A DNA stretch of 64,000 nucleotides from Panagrolaimus kolymaensis (taxonomy: Eukaryota > Nematoda > Chromadorea > Rhabditida > Panagrolaimidae): contig JAJQJQ010000005.1 of NCBI GenBank assembly GCA_028622995.1, positions 2,542,001 through 2,606,000 on the forward strand, given 5' to 3'. This document shows, piece by piece, positions 1 through 10,070 of this stretch. Both the position numbers and the translations under genes were made by a program. Each line of letters begins with the position of its first letter. Within the stretch, counting starts at the first letter, position 1. The notes under the pieces are model-generated. The model ran no database searches. It saw nothing but the letters and a program-made list of their open reading frames with translations, and was not told the DNA's origin.

Positions 1-468
1 GAAGAAAAAATAGGGGATTAAAAAGTGAGTTACTGGAATACAATGTTTGATAAAATATAACACTTATTGTTGAAATTGTAATTATTAGTTAAAAGTCAGA
101 GGAAATAAACTCCAAAGGTTATAATTATATAAGAAAAACCAATACCCAAAGTAAAGAAAAAATCTAATTGTAATGTTTAACATTTTTTTAAATAAAAGAC
201 ACCATTTTTCAAATTAAAATAAAAGTATTTTAGAAAAAAATGCCATTAGAAAAACTCTTTAAAAAAATATTAACACAAAACTTAGGAGTGCTAGAATCTC
301 ATGGGATCTGTTAATTTATAAATATTCTCCAGAGGATATATTTTTTAATTTAAACGATACATTTTTTTGCTTTCTAATTTTGTTTGTTTCGAATACGTAA
401 ATGAAAAAATATCATCGCAATAAGGTTTTTTATCTAAATCGAATCGGAAAAAAAATTTTATAACTGAT
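1..468. other. AT-rich flank, no gene seen
   Basis: Very AT-rich sequence downstream (3') of the minus-strand chemoreceptor. I see no exon with credible splice sites, no RNA gene and no repeat shared with the rest of the window. Confidence 0.5.
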
Positions 469-1653
469 TCATGCCCACGCCAGTTTATAAGATTTAAAAT
501 ATGCTTCTCTTTGCTCGTTCACATTTGAAATAATTAAATCTTTTCCGGTTATGGATTTTGCAATCGGCTGAAATGTTTTTTATAATTCATCCAAGAAATT
601 TTAATTTTCTCAAAAACTTACTATTCTTTTGCTTGGAAATATCAAATTTTTTACTTTTGTTTCATATCTCAACAAAAGGATAGGGTAAGAAATAATTTGT
701 GAAACATATGCTAGTGAATAAGAAAACAATAAAATTGGAGCAGCTGAACTTTGGTTTGATTTTAAAACATACAATATTGCGGTGGCTATGATGCTAATTC
801 CAAAACACCAAACTATTCGAGTCAATAATTTTGCACTTCTATAGTTTTCACACATTTGATATCTTTGTGAAAGAGAAATTTGTTGAGTTTGTTGTGAAGC
901 ATATCTTTTGTATGTGAGGGAAGGTGAAAATAAAAATAATAATAAAACTATTACAGCAATAACTATAGCCATAATAGCTAAATTTGAAACTGTGACAACA
1001 TTCGTATAAATAAGAAATGCACAAATTGAAGCAAAACTCCACTGAAAAATTAATATTACAAAGATGATAAAGATTATTGAATATCGAGCGAAAAAAATTG
1101 TTAATTACTTACATCAAAAAATACTAAAGTTATTCCAAACCATGGAATATTAACGCACATAGTTTCATATCTTTTATCGAGTTTCCATGCAATTAATCTT
1201 TCATAAAATAAACATGCCATATTAAAAACAGCTGCAAATGTGCCTAAAATTTGGTGTTTAATAGTTGAATGAAAAAGGTTTCACTTCCTCAAAAACTTTG
1301 AAGTTTTGAGATTTATTTTTACTTTTTTGAGACTATTTTAAAACTCACATAAATCAACTAATAAATCATTTATCATTCGATATTTTCCATTAAAGTTTAT
1401 CAAAGCCATGATTTCTTCAGCCAAAAGTAAACTTACCAAAAAACAATGAATTGCCGAAATATTCATTAATAAAATTCTTAAATTTCCATGATACAACTAA
1501 AAATAAACTCGAATCGTCAAAAACAATTCTCCCAAAAAAAATCCTGTGTTTTACCTTCAAATAACAAACAATTGCGGCAGTAATTAAAGCAATAATAAGA
1601 ACCAAAGAAAATAAACTAATATTATAAATATTATGAATATTTTCAATTGTCAT
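469..1653 (-). CDS. Serpentine chemoreceptor, Sra superfamily (Sre/Srab-like)
   Basis: Five exons on the minus strand (1653-1555, 1496-1349, 1243-1113, 1041-622, 567-469) join to 298 codons plus stop. The protein begins with a short extracellular end and TM1. A YHGNLRILLMN loop follows, then a TM3 end reading ACLFYERLIAWKLDKRYE, then SLSQRYQMCENYRSAKLL before TM6. The C-terminus, EQREAYFKSYKLAWA, matches the Sre/Srab pattern. Known role of the family: G-protein-coupled chemosensory receptors in nematode sensory neurons. Sre versus Srab is not resolved. A further in-frame ATG at 1749 is possible, but the one at 1653 gives a normal short N-terminus. All junctions are GT-AG and in phase, so the gene looks intact. 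Confidence 0.85.
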
Positions 1654-2095
1654 CGTTTTGAGTTTTTCTAAAAAATATGAACAGCTAAAATTTTTGGTTT
1701 GAAAACTAAAAATTGAAAAAAACTGACGCGATGAAATAAAGTTATTCAATAAAATTGAATTTAGTTTCGTTACTTTTCTTTCTTCCTTTTTAATTTGGAT
1801 TGTCGTTTCTGTCTGTATGTTTGTATGTCGGTTCTGCTTTTGTTTTGTTTTGTCCCGATAGTCTAGATCAGTTTTTTACGCTGATTCCGAATATGTTGGT
1901 CTCACGCTTCGGAGAGTCAAATATGTCCATGTTTTGACCAGTTTAAATTTGCATTTTATGAAATTTTTCTTGACACGAAAGATTCCCTTTGTGTTTTTTC
2001 TGTTGCAAAAAAGTGTTTTTCTCTGACTGTCTGCATAGTTGTTTTTGGGTGGATATTTGGTGGCTATTGGGTGGATAGTTTATTATTTTTGGTGA

Positions 2096-3800
2096 GATGT
2101 AAGATGTTGTTTGGGTGGAGATTTAGTTGTTTTTGGGTGAATGTTTAGTTGTTTTTGGTGAGATGTAAGATGGTTTTTGGGTGAATGTTTAGTTGTTTTT
2201 GGTGAGATGTAAGATGGTTTTTGGGTGAATATTTAGTTGTTTTTGGTGAGATGTAAAATGGTTTTCGGGTGGACATTTAGTTGTTTTTGGTGAGATGTAA
2301 GATGGTTTTTGGGTGAATGTTTAGTTGTTTTTGGTGAGATGTAAGATGGTTTTTGGGTGAATGTTTAGTTGTTTTTGGTGAGATGTAAGATGGTTTTTGG
2401 GTGAATATTTAGTTGTTTTTGGTGAGATGTAAAATGGTTTTCGGGTGGACATTTAGTTGTTTTTGGTGAGATGTAAGATGGTTTTTGGGTGAATGTTTAG
2501 TTGTTTTTGGTGAGATGTAAGATGGTTTTTGGGTGAATATTTAGTTGTTTTTGGTGAGATGTAAAATGGTTTTCGGGTGGACATTTAGTTGTTTTTGGTG
2601 AGATGTAAGTAGGGTTCACGTCTCCGTGGATAGACCAAAAAATGCGGAGACGGAGACACTCCGTGTTTGCTTGGCGGAGAGACGGAGATTCTCCGCGGAG
2701 ACAGAAATATGGCGGACGGAGACGCGGATATACGGATATTCGCCGTCTCCGCCAAAAATTTTGGAATTATAAAGGGGTTTAAAAAGAAAAATTTTTATAT
2801 TTAAAAATAGTTATATATTTCTAAAGACTCTGTTTTATTAATCTCATCAATCTACAATCTAAATTTTTTAATTCTTGATAATAAAAGAATTGGCGGAGAC
2901 AAAAGGCCGCGGAGACGGAGACGCGAACATTTGACGGAGACCAAAATCTCGCGGACGGAGACACGGAGACGGAGACGGAGAGGCGGAGACGAGGATACGG
3001 AGACGGGTATCCACGGAGACGTGAACCCTAGATGTAAGATGGTTTTCGGGTGAATGTTTAGTTGTTTTTGGTGAGATGTAAGATGGTTTTTGGGTGAATG
3101 TTTAGTTATTTTTGGTGAGATGTAAGATGGTTTTCGGGTGAATGTTTAGTTGTTTTTGGTGAGATGTAAGATGGTTTTTGGGTGAATGTTTAGTTATTTT
3201 TGGTGAGATGTAAGATGGTTTTTTGGTGAATGTTTAGTTGTTTTTGGTGAGATGTAAAATGGTTTTCGGGTGAATGTTTAGTTGTTTTTGGTGAGATGTA
3301 AGATGGTTTTCGGGTGAATGTTTAGTTGTTTTTGGTGAGATGTAAGATGGTTTTCGGGTGAATGTTTAGTTGTTTTTGGTGAGATGTAAGATGGTTTTTG
3401 GGTGAATATTTAGTTGTTTTTGGTGAGATGTAAGATGGTTTTTGGGTGAATGTTTAGTTGTTTTTGGTGAGATGTAAGATGGTTTTCGGGTGAATGTTTA
3501 GTTGTTTTTGGTGAGATGTAAGATGGTTTTTGGGTGAATATTTAGTTGTTTTTGGTGAGATGTAAGATGGTTTTTGGGTGAATGTTTAGTTGTTTTTGGT
3601 GAGATGTAAGATGGTTTTTGGGTGAATGTTTAGTTGTTTTTGGTGAGATGTAAGATGGTTTTTGGGTGAATATTTAGTTGTTTTTGGTGAGATGTAAAAT
3701 GGTTTTCGGGTGGACATTTAGTTGTTTTTGGTGAGATGTAAGATGGTTTTCGGGTGAATGTTTAGTTGTTTTTGGTGAGATGTAAGATGGTTTTTGGGTA
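2096..3800 (+). repeat. 44-bp minisatellite array
   Basis: Tandem units of 44 bp built on GGTGAGATGTAAGATGG, then TTTTTGGGTGAATG, then TTTAGTTG. About 29 units are present once the MITE at 2610-3030 is discounted. Three variants recur: A (GGGTGAATGTTTAG), B (GGGTGAATATTTAG) and C (AAAATGG with GGGTGGACATTTAG). In the left part they run A A B C, then A B C, a higher-order pattern. The inverted copy at 23.35 kb has essentially one unit. Units carry stops in every frame. Confidence 0.9.
2610..3030. mobile_element. hAT-type MITE inserted in the minisatellite
   Basis: A 421-bp insert interrupts the 44-bp array. Its ends are inverted: TAGGGTTCACGTCTCCGTGG on the left and CCACGGAGACGTGAACCCTA on the right. 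It is flanked by an 8-bp direct repeat, GATGTAAG (2602-2609 and 3031-3038). Removing the insert and one GATGTAAG rebuilds a normal array unit. An 8-bp target duplication and TAGGG ends are hallmarks of hAT transposons. Subterminal regions are rich in CGGAGAC motifs and the centre is AT-rich. There is no transposase reading frame, so it is non-autonomous. Confidence 0.9.
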
Positions 3801-4733
3801 GATATTTGGTGGTTTTTGACTTGAACCGCCGATGGTGTTTGGATTGAGATTTGGTGGTTTTGGAGTCAAAATGAGATTTGGGTCCCGAAGAGCTCAAGTG
3901 TAATTTTGCTTATGGAATGTACCACGAAGATGTCAAGATGTATCCGAATATGAGATATATGGAATGCGTGGCCCGAAGAAACCGTTTGGAGACGATTTAT
4001 ATCGTAAATTTTGAGGGTCTGCCGAAGGCAGGGCCCCAAAATTAACCATGAAAATGGAATGTTTAATCAAAGGGCCCTGTTGTTTATTGTTATTGTAATG
4101 AAATATAATATTATGTAGGTGCTTGATGGTGTTTGGGTGGATAGTTTGGTAGATATTTAATGGTTTTTTGTTGTCTTTGAGTTAATATTTGATGGTGTTT
4201 GGGTTGTTATTTGGTAGTTTTTGGGTTGAAATGGGGTTTTGTAACAGAAGGGCCCATGTGTAATTTGACTTATGGAATGGACCTCGAAATGGTTAAGATG
4301 TAGCCGAATATGAGAAATATGGAAATGCATGGCCCGGGAAACCGTTGATTATTGGAGATGATTTTTTTGTAAAATTTAGGAGGTCTGCCGAAGGCAGGGC
4401 TCCAAAATTTACCATGAAAATGGAAAGTAAGCCCATAGACCCTGTTGTTTATTTAATTGTATTATATTGTTGTAGACACGCATGGGCATTTCGGTACTCT
4501 ATTTTTTTCCAATTTTGCACCCTCAAAAAAGACACATAATCTCCTCTTTGATAATTTTTTAAAATTCCTTAAAACAGGTGCACTCTCTAGGTTTTTCAAA
4601 AAATACCTTAAAGTGTCCAATGTCCACGTTGTGATTGTAAAAATGTAACGGTTCCGTAGATTTTCTTTGTTTAAAATGTTTGTTTTAGTTTGAGGGACTT
4701 ACCGAAGGTAAGGCCCCAATGTTCTTGTCTCTA

Positions 4734-5302
4734 TTTAAAATGTGTTATAGTTGTTTTTGATTATGGAGCTTATTAAAAAAGCCATTAATTTACATATGTG
4801 TGCGGAGAGAAAAAAATGCAAAAAAAACAGAAAATCTTTTTATATCCACCTACGAAAGTAAGTCAAATAAAAAAATTTATTAGGTCAACGTCATGAAAAT
4901 TAAGGTAAAGGATTGTGTTAAAAAAAGGTATCTAATTTTAGAATGTAAATCTGGACGCGAAGAAAATATGCATTTCATTAATAAACCTTCAGGCTTGAGA
5001 ACAACTTTCCTTTTGGTACTTTAACGATTTTTTTACTACGAAGTTTTGATAAACAATTTGAGGCACAAAATGCTTCCAAAAGTCCAAATAATCACGACAG
5101 CTGCAGCTGTAGTCTGTTTGGTCGGCAGCATGTTCGTGGTATAAACATTTTTAGAAAAAAAAGATTTATTGCATATAAATTTTTAACAAAATTAAGTAAC
5201 TTTTACATAAAATAATAAAAACATTCACAATTTTCACGACTATACATATGTATTACTATTATTTACACAATAAAAGCAGTCAAAATTACAAGAGAAAAAA
5301 AA
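4734..5302. other. Intergenic, contains one micro-ORF
   Basis: AT-rich spacer between repeat copy 1 and the 3' end of the Ser-rich gene. Apart from the short frame at 5070-5144 I see no exon, RNA gene or repeat. AATAAA-like signals occur near 5210. Confidence 0.45.
5070..5144 (+). CDS. Possible 24-residue single-pass micropeptide
   Basis: An ATG frame of 24 codons ends in TAA. The residues form a short polar start (MLPKVQ) followed by one hydrophobic stretch of about 17 residues (IITTAAAVVCLVGSMFV). Base composition here is less AT-rich than the surroundings and alanine codons cluster, which is unusual for random spacer. I know no family match; small mitochondrial assembly factors and regulatory micropeptides have this general shape. 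It could also be a first exon whose downstream exon I cannot identify. Confidence 0.2.
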   Translation: MLPKVQIITTAAAVVCLVGSMFVV

Positions 5303-6614
5303 TTATGAAATTCGGCATCCATCTTTCTTATTATCAGTTGAACCATGAGATGAAAGAGATGAACGTTTTTTGGGCTTTGGTTTTCGTGATGAACTTGAAC
5401 GAGTTGTTTTACCATCGCGTGGAAGATCATTTGATTGAGATTGTTGTTGCTTCTTCTTTGGACGACGTTTCTTAATACCAAATGAATCTTCTGAGCCAGT
5501 TTCTTCTGATGATGATTGGCTACTTGATGTAGAAGTTAACCGAACAGATTGACGACGTTTTTCAAGCGCTAAAAAGAGCTACGAATGAAAGAATAAGTAA
5601 AAGATAAAAAGCAACAAAGAAAAAACTTACTTTCTCTAAATTTGGCTTGAATTTCAGAATTGATTTCAATTGGCATTGTCAAATTATCTGAAAATTAACA
5701 CAATTTTAGTTTAACATAAAATGTCTTAAAAATCGACCAATCGCCGATAACCATGTTTGGTTTCCCTTATAAAAAAGCGTGATATAGCGCAGTAGCTAAC
5801 ACATTAGCTTTTCATGCTAGCAATCGAAAGTTCGATTTCGCCGTGATGATCATGACTTTGGAAGTTATATTCGACACTAAAGTTACTATTCAATGGCAAA
5901 AGTACATGAAAGCATATACAGTATTACTGGTATCAAAAGTAATATCCACATAACTTTCAAACATTTTTTTATTTTTTACTAAAGCCAAAATTATAGCAAG
6001 GATTTACAACGTTGTAAAGAGGTTATAAATTTTATTAACGGTAAAATGATTACCACAAAAAAGCTTAGACCTAAAGCAAATGAAAAAGTCATTAACCCTT
6101 CAACATTTTAACTGCTTTTGTGAGTAAAACAGCAACCTTAAGCTAAACATAATCGAAAACGAAAAGTTTAAAAAAGCCCAATAAGAAAAAACCATGTTAC
6201 TAACTTAAGCAAACTACAAAGAAGCCTAACCAAACTCACACCTAACAATAACAAGGTCACAAATAGTCTTCCAGTCATGTACAAATTAAAAAAAATCTTA
6301 CCTTTATGATCTTCATGGGTATTCAATGGTGGCAATTGTTGAATTGGTGGCGGTGGAGGAGGATGATGAGCAAGTGGTGCTGGTCCATTAGTTGATGCAG
6401 GATTTTGACATGATGATGATGACATATTATTTGAATTATTTACATTCAAATTTTGTTTGGCTAATAATTTAATTATAACCGTCATAGATTGAAGTAATGC
6501 AGCAACGGATGGATCAACGGATGACGAAGCAATAAGTTCATTAGTTTTTGTAACCAAAGTATTGATTTCTTCTTGTAATTCACCTATAGCATTTTCTTTT
6601 ACAGTTGACGCCAT
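5303..6614 (-). CDS. Unknown protein with Pro-rich linker and basic Ser-rich tail
   Basis: Three minus-strand exons (6614-6302, 5687-5631, 5568-5303) give 211 residues with GT-AG introns in phase. Residues 1-60 look helical (MASTVKENAIGELQEEINTL onward), possibly a coiled coil. They are followed by an Asn/Ser-rich stretch and a proline run (PPPPPP near residue 90). The middle exon encodes MPIEINSEIQAKFRE. The last exon is rich in Ser, Lys and Arg (KKRRPKKKQQQ), resembling a nuclear localisation signal. I do not recognise the family. A nuclear or nucleic-acid-binding role is only suggested by composition. Intron 1 is about 614 bp and contains a tRNA-like sequence on the other strand. Confidence 0.7.
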
Positions 6615-9600
6615 CTTTATTGATATAATAATAAAAGTTGATTTCGAAGTAAAGTAATAATCTCTAAAAAATAAAAGAAAGGTTAGTAATGAAGAAGAAA
6701 AAATAAAAGGAAGCAAATATGTAATCGACAAGAAAAAAAAGCACGCAAAAGAGGCATTTAAAACACGAGTGGGCTCTAACATTCATGTGTTTGGAAAAAA
6801 TGGCTAGGGCGAGGGAAAACATAGGAAAATAAACAAAGCATATATACAAAGCAACGTCATACAAAAAGTAGTTCAAATTTAGCCAACCAATATTTAACTA
6901 TTTTTTTATAATATTAGAGGCCAAAGAGATAAACAATGTGAGGAAAAGGATTGTGATTGTGAATTAGCTTTAGCATAAACCAAACACGACCGCGACTTCT
7001 AAAAAATTAAAGAAAATAAAAGCAATGAGTGGGGAAAAAATCATTATTTGATGATTTTTTGTTTTTATTTTATGGACAAATAAGTAGTTCACGCGATACA
7101 TCTTCGTCAGCGATAAAAAAATGAAAAGTTTCATAACATTTTACACAAAAACAACAAGAAAAGCGACCAAAGTAAAAAAATATATGTTTGTTTATTGATG
7201 CTTTAAAAAAACATGAAAATTTTAAAGTTCTTTATTTTGGTTTTGGTATTTTTTTCTCGAAGAAATAAAAAAATATAGCTATTTTTTTCTTTATTGAAAA
7301 GAAGTGGCTGTAATTTATTTGAGAATCAATAAAGTCGAAGCCGAATAAAAATATGGGAGAAAAAAAAACAATAAAAAACAAAACATTGTTTACAGCCAAC
7401 CAAAAAGAGGAAGAAAAAACAAGTAAACAACTCGAAGTCATCGTCGTCGGAGGCGCAGCAAGCAGACACTGGACTTTGAAAACAACAAAAAAATGTATGA
7501 CTGGGTGGCTATGTTCGCATTTTTTTTTTTTCGGATGCATTCAATGTTGAAAAAGAAATTTGTTTTAGTGCGAATTCAGTACATCACTTTCTTATGCAAT
7601 ATGAAAGTTTGGTGGAGAGAAAACAAAACAGAAATAAATAAAAACAACATCGAAAAAAGGCGGAGAAGGAGGAGAAGAAAGAAAAAATTAGCAGCGAGCG
7701 CGAGCGATAATGTAAATAAATAAGAGAAAAAAAAGAAAATTCTTTAAATGATCACGAAAAAAAAATTGATCATTGAATATTTAAAAGTGATTAGCAAAAT
7801 AAAATAACCCATAAAAATATGAGGAAAAATAAATTCTGAATGTCTTTCAAAAGTAAGCATCTAAGAAGTCCACTGATTTTGGATAAAAAAAATTCGTTGC
7901 AAGATGCATTGATACATAAATTCTAAACTTTATCAAGGGCAAAAAAAATAACAAAAAATTAAATTTTTAGAAAATACATACATGATGCAATAATAATTTT
8001 GTAAATTTTTTATTAAAGCTTTTAAAAAAAAACTAATCTTGAGGGAAATTTTGTGCTCATCTTTTAGCCGATGTTGTATCAGCCTAAAAAAGTTTACATT
8101 CTTCAAAGATTTGTGTTAAAAGTTATCTTGCTCATTTTTGTTGGAATATGCTCGAACAAAAGCGGATTGGAAAAAGTTATGAAAATAATTTTCTGACCCC
8201 TTTTTTTTCAAAGTAGTTTTTTGCAGAACTTTTCTGTGCGTTTTCCTGAAACACAAATATTTTTTTTGCTGACTAGCTTTTTGAATTCCTAATCTCTCAT
8301 CACATGATACTTTATAAAATAAATAAATGTGATAGCAACAGATGTGGTGCGTTTGTTATAATTAGAAATCGGAAACACATTATTTTCTTATCAAAAACTT
8401 ACTCGATTATTTCTTCTCCAAATGATGCAAGAAAAAAAACTGCTGACAAAAATTATCATCAAGAAGCAGCAGCAACAAACATCCTGTCTTCTTTTTTTTC
8501 TTCGAATTTAATCACACGACGTGTAGGCGTTTTTTTGCAGCAAAGATACTTTTTTAATAAAATATTTTTTAAATAATATTTTTAATTTTCTTTATGTAAT
8601 TAACTTTATTTAAAATTTGACAATGAAAGTCATTTTTGCGTCAATTTTTGAATAGCTTTACTTTTGTCTTTTGTTTTATCAGTTTTTAAGCTTTTTTTAC
8701 AAGCAACAAAGTGTCGGAAAGTGATATTACCGTAATTTATCATAACTTGTCATATTCTTTTTTTTTTTGCCGGCTAAAATAAAAAAATCATTTTAAAATT
8801 AAAAACATTCCACTGCCAACAAAAAAATTTTATGAAACTATAAGAAAGATTAAATTATCCATAGATTTTCCCTAAACAGACAATCATTTTTACGTAACTA
8901 TTGGGTATTTCCATAAGTTTTGGCCGATCCAAAAAATTTCAAAAAATTATAACTAGGCATTCTTTGGCTTTAATATAGTTAGGTTTTAAACAAATTATAG
9001 TTTATCCGATGACCTGTCATCTTGATTTTAATAAATAAAACTTCACAATCTTAAAAAAAGTAATGACCATTTCAAATTTTTTCTATTTAACAGAATTTAT
9101 GGAACCACCAAGTATTTCCCATTTTAAATTCATAAAAACCAATCTGATTAAAGGTGGATTCCACTTTCATTGCATTTCGATTATTTTTTTTGTGATATTT
9201 TTTTTTTGCAAAAAGATTCAATCCTTTAAAAAACCCTTGTTGCTAAAATAAGATTTTTTAGTTCCAATGATCCACAACATTCATTATCACTAAGCTTACC
9301 ATTTACAATATATATCAATCCATTCCAATTCTGCTGGGTTTATTTTTAATAAAAAGGTTTAGCTGCACAAATGTATCATATTGAATGTCAAAGTCAAAGA
9401 TCTGGACAATGGGAAGCATCCTATGGTTATCACGATATGGATATGTATTCATTTATTTTTTTCCATATATTTTGGATTATTTATACTAACATTTTTAACA
9501 AACATTTTGTTAGTCAATTTAAAAGAGAACGAAGACATCAGCTAAATATTTGAAAACCTTCTTTAGCAACATTCGTTCTTGACAAATATGTGTGTTTAAA

Positions 9601-10070
9601 AATTAAAAATTCGATACAATATGGAAAAATTATTTATTTTTTTTTATCAATATGTCTTGTGATGATGGGTTATCAATTTCAAAAACCAAATCAGTCATCA
9701 AAGTCATCTTTTTTTTTTCTTTGGCGCCTCCAACTTCTTCCGTTTTTTTTATTATCGGCAACTTTTCTTTCATTTGGAGTAGTTAATACCGAATTTTTTT
9801 TACTGTAACAATGACGTTAACAATGGAAGCTTATTTGGCGCCAGTAGTCATTCATGTCGTGAGAAAGTTCAATTATTTTCCGGTTGGTTCCTGGAGAGGT
9901 TGATGACTGTGATTCAAGCATCTATCTAATAGTTGGAGAAAGAAGAGAATGGTAAAGAAAAAATTATGGTATAAAAGTTTTTGGCCATTGAGGTAAAAGC
10001 ATCAGATGAAGTAGTTAAAGTTGAAAAAAACTTTTCTCTTTCCAAGGGCTTAAAGAAACTAACTTTTCAG
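6615..10070. other. Large intergenic region, no confident gene
   Basis: About 3.4 kb of AT-rich spacer between two divergently transcribed genes, so it probably includes both promoters. Short frames at 7232-7723 and 8304-8576 are Lys/Phe-rich translations of A/T runs and I do not call them. A frame beginning at 9371 (MYHIECQSQRSGQWEASYGY) has more balanced composition and follows a TTTAG, so it may be an exon relic. I see no RNA gene or transposon. Confidence 0.45.
10064..10070 (+). promoter_or_regulatory. Probable spliced-leader trans-splice acceptor
   Basis: CTTTTCAG ends directly against the ATG at 10071. No upstream exon with a donor feeds it in frame. In nematodes this arrangement usually marks SL1 trans-splicing. 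Confidence 0.55.

Larger units (their letters stand above)
1783..4733 (+). repeat. Long dispersed non-coding repeat, copy 1
   Basis: The sequence matches, in reverse complement, 22552-23768. Homology starts near a TTCCTTTTTAATTTGGA stretch and ends near ATGTTCTTGT. Landmarks in order are a T/G-rich end, a 44-bp minisatellite, two roughly 350-bp sub-repeats each carrying CTGCCGAAGGCAG (4019 and 4385), and a final hairpin CTTACCGAAGGTAAG (4698). No terminal inverted repeats and no coding capacity are visible. It is longer than copy 2 mainly because the minisatellite has expanded and a MITE has landed in it. Element class unknown. Copy edges are good to about 10 bp. Confidence 0.8.

Noticed and set aside
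2096..3800. Regular repeats considered as a CRISPR array
   Set aside because: Units are directly adjacent with no unique spacers, in a eukaryotic genome; it is a minisatellite.
5779..5856. tRNA-like sequence with A-box (TAGCGCAGTAGC) and B-box-like (AGTTCGATTTC) motifs inside an intron
   Set aside because: The anticodon arm folds, but the T-stem does not pair and no acceptor stem closes. At best a tRNA-derived relic; not called as a gene.
7232..7723. Lys/Phe-rich frames on both strands
   Set aside because: Driven by A and T runs, with no motif, splice support or balanced composition.
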